DNA of 29,819 nt from Nitrospira sp. UBA5699 (GTDB lineage: Bacteria > Nitrospirota > Nitrospiria > Nitrospirales > Nitrospiraceae). Location: assembly GCA_002420105.1 (NCBI GenBank), contig DIHJ01000027.1, forward strand, positions 1-29,819, in the 5' to 3' direction. Under the pieces are notes generated by a model. The model had not been told where the DNA came from, made no database searches, and was given only the letters and a program-made list of their open reading frames with translations. Position numbers and translations under genes: made by a program. Shown one piece after another: positions 8,181-15,596 of this stretch. The first letter of the stretch is position 1. Each line of letters opens with the position of its first letter.

Positions 8181-9677
8181 GTGCCGACACCGACGTACTC
8201 GCTCAGTCTCGACCAGTTCCGCCATTACGCCCGGGAGGGGAACCTGATCCCCCTCTACCGGGAGATCCTGGCGGACTACGAAACCCCCGTGTCGGCCTTC
8301 GCCAAGGTCGATCACGGGCCCACCGCCTATCTCCTGGAAAGCATCGAGGGCGGGGAGAAGTGGGCGCGCTACTCCTTTCTTGGCAGCGGCTCGCCCGTCG
8401 TGATCTACGAGGACCGCGGCGATCTGATCTACCTGCGGGGCAAGCGGAAGAAACGCATTCCGAGCAAGGGCAACCCGCTCGAACGGCTGCGGGAACTCAT
8501 GGAGGCCTACCGGCCGGTCACCGTGCCGGACCTGCCGAGATTCGTGGGGGGCGCGGTCGGCTACCTGAGCTATGACATCGTCCGGACGTTCGAAGAGCTG
8601 CCGGGCCGCCGGAAGGAGCCGGCCAACCTGCCGGACTTCGCCTTTCTCCTGACCGATACGCTGGTGATCTTCGACAACGTGTCCCAGAAGATCAAAGTCG
8701 TCGCCAACGCCCACGTGACGTCGAGCCGCGACCGCGACGTGAAGCGCGCCTATCGCGCGGCGACCGAGCGCATCGAGCGCATGATCGCGCGCCTCAGGCG
8801 CCCGCTGAGGCGCACGCGCCCGCACCGCCGCCGCCGGCCCATCGCCTTCACCTCCAACATGAGCAAGGCCGACTTCGAAAAGATGGTGGTGCGCACCAAG
8901 GAATACATCCGCGCGGGGGACATCGTGCAGGCCGTCCTCTCGCAGCGGTGGGAAACCAACGTGCAGGCGCCGCCCCTGCAGCTCTACCGGGCGCTGCGCG
9001 TCGTGAACCCCTCGCCCTACATGTACTACCTGCGCGTCGCCGGCGTCGAACTCGTCGGCTCGTCCCCGGAAACCCTCGTCCGCTGCGAAGACGACGTTAT
9101 CTCCGTGAGGCCCATCGCCGGCACGCGCCGCCGCGGCACCAACGCGGAGGAGGACCAGCAGCTCGAGCGCCGGCTGCTGGCGGACGAGAAGGAACGGGCG
9201 GAGCACGTCATGCTGGTGGATCTCGGACGCAACGACGTCGGGCGCGTGGCGCGCCCCGGGTCCGTCACCGTCGATTCGCTCATGCATGTGGAGCGGTACT
9301 CGCACGTCATGCACATCGTCTCGAACGTCACCGGCAGGCTCGACCCCTCGAAGACCGCCTACGACGTGCTGCGCGCCTGTTTTCCGGCCGGGACCGTGTC
9401 CGGCGCGCCGAAGATCCGGGCGATGGAGATCATCGACGAACTGGAGCCGACGAGGCGGGGGCCCTACGCCGGCGCCGTCGGCTATTTCAGCTTCTCCGGC
9501 AACATGGACATGTGCATCAACATCCGCACGGTGGTCATCAGGAAGCATCAGGCCTTCGTGCAGGCCGGCGCCGGGATCGTGGCGGACTCCAATCCCGAGC
9601 ATGAATACGAAGAGACCTGCAACAAGGCGCGCGCGATGATGAAGGCCATCGAGCTGGCGGAGCAGGGATTGGAATGA
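8181..9677 (+). CDS. trpE: Anthranilate synthase component I
   Basis: Converts chorismate to anthranilate with ammonia from TrpG, the first committed step of tryptophan synthesis. It is 498 aa, normal length. The N-terminal domain has the LLES motif at residues 51-54, followed by GEKWARYSFLG. This is the tryptophan feedback-inhibition site and suggests the enzyme is Trp-sensitive. The catalytic chorismate-binding domain is complete: GTRRRG, DLGRNDVGRV, HVMHIVS, FPAGTVSGAPKIRAM and QAGAGIVADSNPEHEY. An Arg-rich linker (RRPLRRTRPHRRRR) separates the domains. The start ATG-equivalent at 8181 is a GTG, 10 bp after the LysM lipoprotein stop. The gene heads the order trpE-G-D-C-F-B-A. PabB was considered as an alternative, but the neighbours and motif spacing favour TrpE. 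Confidence 0.96.
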   Translation: MPTPTYSLSLDQFRHYAREGNLIPLYREILADYETPVSAFAKVDHGPTAYLLESIEGGEKWARYSFLGSGSPVVIYEDRGDLIYLRGKRKKRIPSKGNPLERLRELMEAYRPVTVPDLPRFVGGAVGYLSYDIVRTFEELPGRRKEPANLPDFAFLLTDTLVIFDNVSQKIKVVANAHVTSSRDRDVKRAYRAATERIERMIARLRRPLRRTRPHRRRRPIAFTSNMSKADFEKMVVRTKEYIRAGDIVQAVLSQRWETNVQAPPLQLYRALRVVNPSPYMYYLRVAGVELVGSSPETLVRCEDDVISVRPIAGTRRRGTNAEEDQQLERRLLADEKERAEHVMLVDLGRNDVGRVARPGSVTVDSLMHVERYSHVMHIVSNVTGRLDPSKTAYDVLRACFPAGTVSGAPKIRAMEIIDELEPTRRGPYAGAVGYFSFSGNMDMCINIRTVVIRKHQAFVQAGAGIVADSNPEHEYEETCNKARAMMKAIELAEQGLE

Positions 9678-9684
9678 TCGGCGC

Positions 9685-9740
9685 GACGCGCAAGGAGGGC
9701 GAGAAGTGCGCGTCTCGCTTTGCGCGCGAGTCCCGCGAGA
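9685..9740 (+). promoter_or_regulatory. Overlapping inverted repeats between trpE and trpG
   Basis: The 72-bp gap holds GACGCGCA (9685-9692) with its exact reverse complement TGCGCGTC (9707-9714), an 8-bp stem with a 14-nt loop. A second pair, TCTCGC (9713-9718) with GCGAGA (9735-9740), overlaps the first stem by 2 nt. GCGAGA also occurs at 9699-9704, so TCTCGC has two possible partners. These folds are mutually exclusive in part. No U-tract follows, so it is not a classical terminator. It may be an RNA switch, a processing site or chance in GC-rich DNA. Confidence 0.35.
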
Positions 9741-9749
9741 TCGCTTCGA

Positions 9750-10328
9750 ATGAGTAAGCACATGTTACTGATGATCGACAACTACGATTCCTTCACCTAC
9801 AACCTGGTACAGTATTTCGGGGAGTTGGGCGAGGACGTCCGCGTGTTCCGCAACGACAAGATCACGATCGCGGAAATCGAAGCGCTCAAGCCCGACCGGA
9901 TCGTCGTCTCGCCGGGCCCCTGCACGCCGAACGAGGCGGGAGTGTCGGTCGAGACGATCCGGCACTTCGCCGGCCGCCTGCCGCTGCTCGGTGTCTGTCT
10001 GGGCCATCAATCCCTGGCGGTCGCCTTCGGCGGCGAGGTCGTGAGGGCCGAGCGGTTGATGCACGGCAAGACCTCCATGGTGAAGCATGACGGAAAGACC
10101 ATCTTCCGCGATCTGCCGAATCCCTTCGAAGCCACGCGCTACCACTCGCTGATCGTGAAGCGCTCGACCCTGCCGTCCTGCTTCGAAGTCTCCGCGGAAA
10201 CCGCGGAAGGGGAGATCATGGGCATGCGCCATAAGTCGCTCGGCGCGGAAGGCGTCCAGTTTCATCCGGAGTCGATCCTCACGACGGCCGGCAAAGATCT
10301 GCTCCGCAACTTCCTCAAGCTGTCGTAA
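9750..10328 (+). CDS. trpG: Anthranilate synthase component II (glutamine amidotransferase)
   Basis: Hydrolyses glutamine and passes ammonia to TrpE. About 192 aa, a class I glutamine amidotransferase. The catalytic cysteine lies in GVCLGHQ, and the His-Glu pair in FHPES. The oxyanion region is VSPGPCTPNEAG, and LMHGKTS is typical of TrpG/PabA proteins. The start ATG at 9750 gives MSKHMLLMIDNYDSF. The internal ATG at 9762 is an alternative because family members often start right at the MLLMIDNYDSF position, and no strong ribosome site separates the two. It is the only amidotransferase of this type in the window, so it may serve both anthranilate and aminodeoxychorismate synthases, as in many bacteria. 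trpD follows after 5-14 bp. Confidence 0.95.
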   Translation: MSKHMLLMIDNYDSFTYNLVQYFGELGEDVRVFRNDKITIAEIEALKPDRIVVSPGPCTPNEAGVSVETIRHFAGRLPLLGVCLGHQSLAVAFGGEVVRAERLMHGKTSMVKHDGKTIFRDLPNPFEATRYHSLIVKRSTLPSCFEVSAETAEGEIMGMRHKSLGAEGVQFHPESILTTAGKDLLRNFLKLS

Positions 10329-10342
10329 CCCCCGTGTCCTCC

Positions 10343-11356
10343 ATGATCAAAGACGCGATCGCAAAGCTGGCCGAGCGCCTCCCGCTCACCGAAAAGGAGG
10401 CCGAGCAGGTCATGAACGAGATCATGGACGGAGCCGCCACGTCCGCCCAGATCGCGGCCTACCTGATGGGCCTGCGCCTCACCGGCGAAACGGTGGAGGC
10501 CATCGCCGGGTCCGTGCGGGCCATGCGCGAGCGTGCCGTCCGAATCGCCGTCGGCGATCCGCTGGTCGTCGATACCTGCGGGACGGGCGGCGACGGGCGC
10601 CACACCTTCAACATTTCGACGACCACGGCCTTCGTGGTGGCCGGCGCGGGACTCACCGTCGCCAAGCACGGCAACCGGTCGGTGTCCTCCAAATCCGGGA
10701 GCGCCGACGTCCTGTCCGAGCTGGGCGTGAACATCAACCTCTCGCCCGACCGCGTGGCCGACTGCATCAACGAAGTGGGGATCGGGTTCCTCTTCGCGCC
10801 CCTCTATCACGGCGCCATGAAACATTGCGCCGCGCCCCGCCAGGAACTGGGCATCCGCACCATGCTCAACGTGCTGGGGCCCCTGACCAATCCGGCCGGC
10901 GCGACGATCCAGGTTCTGGGAGTCTACGAGCCGCGCCTGACGGAGCTGCTCGGCAAGGTGCTCATGCATCTCGGATCGCAGCATTGCTTCGTGGTGCACG
11001 GGATGGATGGGCTTGACGAGATCACCCTGGCGGACCGCACGATCGTCTCCGAGGCGAAGGGCGGGGTGCTGTCGAATTACGTGGTCACGCCGGAGGAGTT
11101 CGGCCTGACCCGCGTCCCGCCGAAAGAGCTGGCGGGCGGGTCGCCGCAGGACAACGCCAGGATCACCAAAGAGATTCTTCAGGGGCGCAAGGGGCCCAAG
11201 CGCGACGTCGTCTGCCTGAACGCCGCCCCCGCGCTCGTCGCCGGACGCAAGGCCAAGACCCTCCAGGACGGCTTCCGCCTCGCCGCCAGGACGATCGATT
11301 CCGGAGCCGCCGCGGACAAGCTCGCACGGCTGGTCGCCTACACCGGGAAGGGGTGA
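10343..11356 (+). CDS. trpD: Anthranilate phosphoribosyltransferase
   Basis: Transfers phosphoribose from PRPP to anthranilate. About 337 aa. The PRPP-binding motif DTCGTGGDGRHTFNIST and the following KHGNRSVSSKSGSADVLSEL are intact, as is the helical N-terminal domain that binds anthranilate. I choose ATG 10343 (MIKDAIAKLAERL), which matches the usual N-terminus. A GTG at 10334 would add three residues. The stop codon overlaps the ribosome-binding region of trpC, whose ATG is 5 bp downstream. It sits between trpG and trpC as expected for an unfused pathway: here trpG and trpD are separate proteins, unlike the enterobacterial fusion. Confidence 0.95.
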   Translation: MIKDAIAKLAERLPLTEKEAEQVMNEIMDGAATSAQIAAYLMGLRLTGETVEAIAGSVRAMRERAVRIAVGDPLVVDTCGTGGDGRHTFNISTTTAFVVAGAGLTVAKHGNRSVSSKSGSADVLSELGVNINLSPDRVADCINEVGIGFLFAPLYHGAMKHCAAPRQELGIRTMLNVLGPLTNPAGATIQVLGVYEPRLTELLGKVLMHLGSQHCFVVHGMDGLDEITLADRTIVSEAKGGVLSNYVVTPEEFGLTRVPPKELAGGSPQDNARITKEILQGRKGPKRDVVCLNAAPALVAGRKAKTLQDGFRLAARTIDSGAAADKLARLVAYTGKG

Positions 11357-11361
11357 CGCCG

Positions 11362-12183
11362 ATGATCCTCTCCCGCATACTTGAGCACAAGAGGGCCGAA
11401 TTGCGGCGCAAGCAGAGCCGCGGCTACCTCTCCGACCTGAAGGCGCGGATGCGGGACGTGCCGGCACCGATGGGGTTCGCGGTGGCGCTGGACGCGACCC
11501 GCACGGCCACCAGCCCGGCGCTGATCGCCGAGGTGAAGAAGGCCTCGCCGAGCCTGGGGCTGCTGCGCCCGGAATTCGAGGAGAAGTTCGACCACCTCGG
11601 TATCGCCAGGACCTATCACGACTCCGGCGCCTCGGCGCTCTCCGTGCTGACCGACAAGGATTTCTTCCGGGGCAGCCTCGACTACCTGCGGGATATCAAG
11701 CGGGCCGTGCCGCTGCCGGCCCTCAACAAGGAATTCATGGTGGACGACATCCAGTTCTACGAAGCGCGCGCCTACGGAGCGGACGCGGTGCTGCTGATCG
11801 TGGCCGCGCTTGAGCGCCGGCAGCTCATGGACTTTCACGCCCTGGCCAGGGAGCTGGCGCTGGACGTGCTGATCGAGACCCACCACGAGCGGGAGCTCGA
11901 CACGGTGCTGGAGTGGATTCCGGAGGCCCGCATGATCGGCATCAACAACCGCGATCTCAAGACCTTCACGACCGACCTGGGGGTCACGAAGCGGCTGGTT
12001 CCGCGCATTCCCCCGGACAAGCTGATCGTGAGCGAAAGCGGCATTCACACGCGCGAGCATGTCGCCCAGTTGCTCGACGTCGGCGTGCATGCCATGCTGA
12101 TCGGCGAATCCCTGATCCGGGCCGAGGACACCGGCGCCAAGATCCGCGAATTGCGCGGCGTCCAGGCCGCAACGCCGGCCTGA
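11362..12183 (+). CDS. trpC: Indole-3-glycerol phosphate synthase
   Basis: Closes the indole ring from CdRP, releasing CO2. 273 aa, a (beta/alpha)8 barrel. The expected catalytic residues are visible: Glu and Lys in IAEVKKASPS, the Lys in LNKEFMVD, Glu in IETHHERELD, Asn in GINNRDLKTF and Glu in SESGI. The commonly seen KDF is KEF here, a conservative change next to the catalytic Lys. The ATG at 11362 follows AAGGGG with about 8 bp spacing. An in-frame GTG at 11353 overlaps the trpD stop and is less likely. trpF starts 3 bp after the stop, so translation is likely coupled. The protein is not fused to TrpF. Confidence 0.95.
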   Translation: MILSRILEHKRAELRRKQSRGYLSDLKARMRDVPAPMGFAVALDATRTATSPALIAEVKKASPSLGLLRPEFEEKFDHLGIARTYHDSGASALSVLTDKDFFRGSLDYLRDIKRAVPLPALNKEFMVDDIQFYEARAYGADAVLLIVAALERRQLMDFHALARELALDVLIETHHERELDTVLEWIPEARMIGINNRDLKTFTTDLGVTKRLVPRIPPDKLIVSESGIHTREHVAQLLDVGVHAMLIGESLIRAEDTGAKIRELRGVQAATPA

Positions 12184-12186
12184 ACC

Positions 12187-12828
12187 ATGCCGTCCGCCTG
12201 CAAAGTCAAAATCTGCGGCATCACCAACGGGGAGGACGCCGCCGCCGCGGTCGCGGCCGGCGCCGATGCGCTGGGGTTCATCTTCCATCGCAAGAGCCCG
12301 CGCTACGTCGAACCGGCCGTCGTGAAACGGATCGTGGCGACGCTGCCGCCGCTGGTGATCCCGGTCGGAGTGTTCGTCAACGAGGAGCCGGCCGCGGTCC
12401 GGAGCATCATGGACGGCTGCGGGCTCGCCCTGGCCCAGTTGCACGGCGACGAAAGCGCGGCCTATTGTCTCGAACTCGGCAGGCCGTTGATGAAGGCGCT
12501 GCGAGTGAAGGACCGGGGCAGCTTCCTCGCCCTGGCGGAATTCCAAGGGCGCGCGGGGGTCAGGGGTTTCGTGCTCGATACCTATTCCGAGAAGGCCTAT
12601 GGAGGAACCGGGGAAGTGACCGACTGGAGTCTCGCGGCCGAGGCGGCCAAAGCCGCCGCGATCGTCCTGGCCGGAGGTCTGACTCCGGAGAACGTCGCCG
12701 AGGCGATCCGGACCGTCCGGCCCTACGGCGTGGACGTCAGCAGCGGCGTCGAAGCTTCTCCGGGGAAGAAGGATCACGCGAAGATCCGCGCGTTTCTCGA
12801 GGCGGTGAGGGTTGTCTCCCGGGGCTGA
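12187..12828 (+). CDS. trpF: Phosphoribosylanthranilate isomerase
   Basis: Isomerises phosphoribosylanthranilate to CdRP, the step before TrpC. 213 aa, monofunctional barrel protein. The catalytic Cys is in VKICGIT near the N-terminus. The catalytic Asp is in VLDTYSEKAYGGTG, and the phosphate-binding loops are LAGGLTPENV and GVDVSSGVEASPGKKD. LAQLHGDE is also a family signature. The ATG at 12187 lies 3 bp after trpC. A 42-bp spacer separates it from trpB, the longest gap in the second half of the operon. I see no promoter there with confidence. Confidence 0.95.
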   Translation: MPSACKVKICGITNGEDAAAAVAAGADALGFIFHRKSPRYVEPAVVKRIVATLPPLVIPVGVFVNEEPAAVRSIMDGCGLALAQLHGDESAAYCLELGRPLMKALRVKDRGSFLALAEFQGRAGVRGFVLDTYSEKAYGGTGEVTDWSLAAEAAKAAAIVLAGGLTPENVAEAIRTVRPYGVDVSSGVEASPGKKDHAKIRAFLEAVRVVSRG

Positions 12829-12870
12829 GCCCGTTTATACTGCCGGCGATTCGATGGGCAGAGGACAAGC

Positions 12871-14064
12871 ATGACACAGGTTCCCGACAAACGTGGCCGG
12901 TTCGGCTCCTACGGCGGCCGCTACGTCCCCGAAACGTTGATGCCGGCCCTGCTCGAATTGGAGCAGGAGTACGCCAAGGCCAGGAAGGACCGCCGATTTC
13001 AGGCCGAACTGGCCTACTACCTCAAACAGTACGTTGGCCGGCCCACGCAGCTCTATTTCGCCGAGCGGCTCACCAAGCGGCTGGGCGGAGCCAGGATCTA
13101 CCTGAAACGCGAGGACCTCTGCCACACCGGCGCCCATAAGATCAACAACGCGATCGGGCAGGGGCTCCTGGCGAAGCGGATGAAGAAGCCGCGCATCATC
13201 GCGGAGACCGGCGCCGGCCAGCACGGCGTCGCGACCGCCACCGTGGCGGCGATGTTCGGCCTGCAGTGCGAAATCTACATGGGCACGGAGGACATGCAGC
13301 GCCAGGCGCTGAACGTGTTCCGCATGCGCCTGCTCGGCTCGACCGTCACCGGCGTCGACGCGGGCAGCCGGACTTTGAAGGACGCCATCAGCGAGGCGAT
13401 GCGCGACTGGACGACCAACATCCGCACCACCCACTATATCCTCGGCTCGGTGCTCGGCGCCCATCCCTATCCCATGATGATCCGCGATTTCCAGTCGGTC
13501 ATCGGCAAGGAGGCCCGCAAGCAGATCCTCGCCGCCGAAGGACGGCTGCCGGACTGCCTCGTGGCCTGCGTGGGAGGCGGGAGCAACGCGATGGGGCTCT
13601 TCCACGCGTTCCTCAACGACAAAAAGGTGAAGATGGTCGGGGTCGAGGCGGGCGGGCTCGGCGTCGCGAGCGGGAAACACGCGGCAAGATTTTCCGGCGG
13701 GAAGCCGGGGGTCCTGCAAGGGACCATGACCTATCTGCTCCAGGACGAGGACGGGCAGATCAACCTGACCCATTCCGTTTCGGCCGGACTGGATTACGCC
13801 GCCGTCGGCCCCGAGCACAGTTATCTGCGCGAGACCGGCCGGGCCACGTACACCTCCGCCACCGACGACGAGGCGATGGCGGCCTTCGATCTGCTCGCCA
13901 GGGAGGAAGGGATCGTGCCGGCGCTGGAAAGCGCCCACGCGATCGCCCATACGGTGAAACTCGCCCCGACGATGAAAAAGACTCAGATCCTGCTCGTCAA
14001 TCTGTCCGGGCGCGGCGACAAGGACGTGCAGCAGGTGGCCCGCATGCGAGGCATCACGCTGTGA
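12871..14064 (+). CDS. trpB: Tryptophan synthase beta chain
   Basis: PLP-dependent synthesis of tryptophan from indole and serine, in complex with TrpA. 397 aa, standard TrpB1 length. The N-terminus has GRFGSYGGRYVPETLMPAL. The PLP lysine is in KREDLCHTGAHKINN, and the phosphate-binding loop is GGGSNAMG. ETGAGQHGVA and GPEHSYL are further conserved blocks. This is the TrpA-interacting TrpB1 type, not the stand-alone TrpB2. The stop codon TGA (14062-14064) overlaps the GTG start of trpA, so the two subunits are probably made in balanced amounts by translational coupling. Confidence 0.97.
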   Translation: MTQVPDKRGRFGSYGGRYVPETLMPALLELEQEYAKARKDRRFQAELAYYLKQYVGRPTQLYFAERLTKRLGGARIYLKREDLCHTGAHKINNAIGQGLLAKRMKKPRIIAETGAGQHGVATATVAAMFGLQCEIYMGTEDMQRQALNVFRMRLLGSTVTGVDAGSRTLKDAISEAMRDWTTNIRTTHYILGSVLGAHPYPMMIRDFQSVIGKEARKQILAAEGRLPDCLVACVGGGSNAMGLFHAFLNDKKVKMVGVEAGGLGVASGKHAARFSGGKPGVLQGTMTYLLQDEDGQINLTHSVSAGLDYAAVGPEHSYLRETGRATYTSATDDEAMAAFDLLAREEGIVPALESAHAIAHTVKLAPTMKKTQILLVNLSGRGDKDVQQVARMRGITL

Positions 14065-14879
14065 CGTCGCGCATCGACCGGACCTTCGCCCGTCTGCGGG
14101 AGCGGCGGGAAGCCGCGCTGATCGCCTACGTGATGGCCGGCGATCCCACGCTGGCCGAGACCGAACAGCTCGTCCTCGAGCTGGAAGGGGCGGGGGCCGA
14201 CATCATCGAACTGGGCGTACCCTTTTCCGATCCGATCGCGGACGGCCCCGTGATCCAGCAGGCAGCGGAGCGGGCGCTCCGGAGCGGGACCTCCCTCCGG
14301 AAGATTCTCCCGATGGTGAAGCAGCTCCGGACCAAGACGCAGATCCCCCTCGTCCTCATGGCCTATTACAACAGCATCCACGCCTTCGGGCCGGAACGGT
14401 TCTGTCGGGAGGCGGTCGCGGCCGGAATCGACGGGCTGATCGTACCGGACATGCCGCCCGACGAGGCGGGCCCGCTCCAGGGGCCGGCGGCGGCCTCGGG
14501 CCTGCAGCTGATCTTCCTGCTCGCGCCGACCAGCACCGCCGAACGGCGCGCCTACGTGGCCAGGCAGTCGAAGGGGTTCGTCTATTACGTGTCGCTCACC
14601 GGCATTACCGGCGCCAAGTTGAGCAACGTGGCCGACGTGGGGAAGAACGTGGAGAAGATCCGGAAAGTCGCCAGGACGCCCGTTGCGGTCGGGTTCGGCG
14701 TCGCCACGCCGGACGACGCGGCGAAGGTCTCGGCGATCGCCGACGGCGTCATCGTCGGCAGCGCCATCGTCAAACGCATCGCGGCGCATCAGCAGCAGGC
14801 CGGCATGGTCGGGCAGGTGGCGGGATTCGTCCGGTCGCTGAAAGCCGCCATGGCGCCGCAGCATCCGTCCGCCGGCTGA
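14061..14879 (+). CDS. trpA: Tryptophan synthase alpha chain
   Basis: Cleaves indole-3-glycerol phosphate to indole and glyceraldehyde 3-phosphate and channels indole to TrpB. 272 aa. It starts at GTG 14061 inside the trpB stop (GTGA), which gives the family start region SRIDRTFARLRE. The catalytic Glu is in IELGVPFSDP and the catalytic Asp in PIADGPVIQ. YYVSLTGITGAK, VGFGVATPDDA and GVIVGSAIVK are conserved substrate loops. It ends the trp operon. The gap to the convergent lipoprotein gene at 14954 is 74 bp and holds a short stem-loop. Confidence 0.96.
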   Translation: MTSRIDRTFARLRERREAALIAYVMAGDPTLAETEQLVLELEGAGADIIELGVPFSDPIADGPVIQQAAERALRSGTSLRKILPMVKQLRTKTQIPLVLMAYYNSIHAFGPERFCREAVAAGIDGLIVPDMPPDEAGPLQGPAAASGLQLIFLLAPTSTAERRAYVARQSKGFVYYVSLTGITGAKLSNVADVGKNVEKIRKVARTPVAVGFGVATPDDAAKVSAIADGVIVGSAIVKRIAAHQQQAGMVGQVAGFVRSLKAAMAPQHPSAG

Positions 14880-14917
14880 ACCGGCCGCCTCGTTACACCG
14901 TACAGATTGAAGGAAGG

Positions 14918-14933
14918 TCCGGCCGGAGCCGGA
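14918..14933. terminator. Small stem-loop between convergent trpA and lipoprotein gene
   Basis: TCCGGC (14918-14923) and GCCGGA (14928-14933) form a 6-bp stem with the tetraloop CGGA, between two converging genes. No U-tract is present on either side, so it would be a weak or factor-assisted terminator at best. Confidence 0.3.
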
Positions 14934-14953
14934 ACGGAGGGGCGCGTCTCCGG

Positions 14954-15562
14954 TTAGCGCTTGCCCTGCGGGGGCATGTAGGAGATCATTTCGGCGGCCA
15001 GTTCCTTGGCGACGTCCTTCAGGTTGGGCCGGAAGAACATGTAGCTGCTGGATTTCTCATGCCGCGCCTTCCAGACGGTTGTGCCGGTCGTCGCATCGAT
15101 CAGCCGGAGGCTGAGGCCGACGCGGCCGACGTTGTCGCCTTCCTTGCGGACGTACTCCCAGGAATTCACCCGTACGACGATGAACGAATCCACGTTCAGC
15201 GCCTTCCCCAGCTTGATGGCGGAATCCTTGTCGGATTGCCCCGTCATCTCCAGCCGGGAGAAATAGAACACGAGCGAATCGAACGCCTCCTTCGAGGCCT
15301 GGAAGATATCCGTGACGCTCTCCGGGGTGACGACCCGTTCGATATGGGCGACTTTGGTCAGGGAGCCGGACAGCACGTCCTGGATGTCCTCCCGCGCGCT
15401 GTCGTACTGGCTCGCCATCGGCGGCAGCACGGCGATCGCCTGCGGGCGGAACATCTTGGCGCCTGGTCCTTCCCAGACTTCCTGCAGGCCGCCGCAGCCG
15501 GCGATCAGCAGCGGGAGCAGACAGAGAGCCATGCGCAACCGTTTGTGCAAGGTCATCGACAT
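14954..15562 (-). CDS. GNA1162-like (DUF799-type) lipoprotein
   Basis: A putative envelope lipoprotein of 202 aa. The signal peptide (KRLRMALCLLPLLIAGC) carries a lipobox with Cys23. The mature part begins with IAVLPPMASQYDSAREDIQDVLSGSL, the pattern of GNA1162/DUF799-type and related 'penicillin-binding activator' lipoproteins: a strand with a PP motif, then a long helix. Later blocks LGKALNVDSFIVVRVNSWEY and GLSLRLIDATTGTTVWKARHEKSSSY are also characteristic. The second ATG at 15556 (MTLHKRL) is a plausible alternative start. It is 34 bp upstream of nothing co-directional except the barrel protein, whose stop is at 15597, so it may be the second gene of that transcript. An extended -10 element lies just before its start. 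Function in this lineage is unknown. Confidence 0.8.
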   Translation of the reverse strand: MSMTLHKRLRMALCLLPLLIAGCGGLQEVWEGPGAKMFRPQAIAVLPPMASQYDSAREDIQDVLSGSLTKVAHIERVVTPESVTDIFQASKEAFDSLVFYFSRLEMTGQSDKDSAIKLGKALNVDSFIVVRVNSWEYVRKEGDNVGRVGLSLRLIDATTGTTVWKARHEKSSSYMFFRPNLKDVAKELAAEMISYMPPQGKR

Positions 15563-15568
15563 GAGGTC

Positions 15569-15577
15569 AGTATACCA
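15569..15577 (-). promoter_or_regulatory. Extended -10 element upstream of the GNA1162-like gene
   Basis: On the minus strand the sequence reads TGGTATACT, a near-perfect extended -10 motif (TGnTATAAT type). It is only 6 bp before the ATG at 15562, so the predicted transcript would start at or just before the codon. No good -35 is seen 17 bp further upstream. It supports either an almost leaderless mRNA or use of the internal ATG at 15556. Confidence 0.4.
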
Positions 15578-15596
15578 TTAGAGAGTGACGATACGT

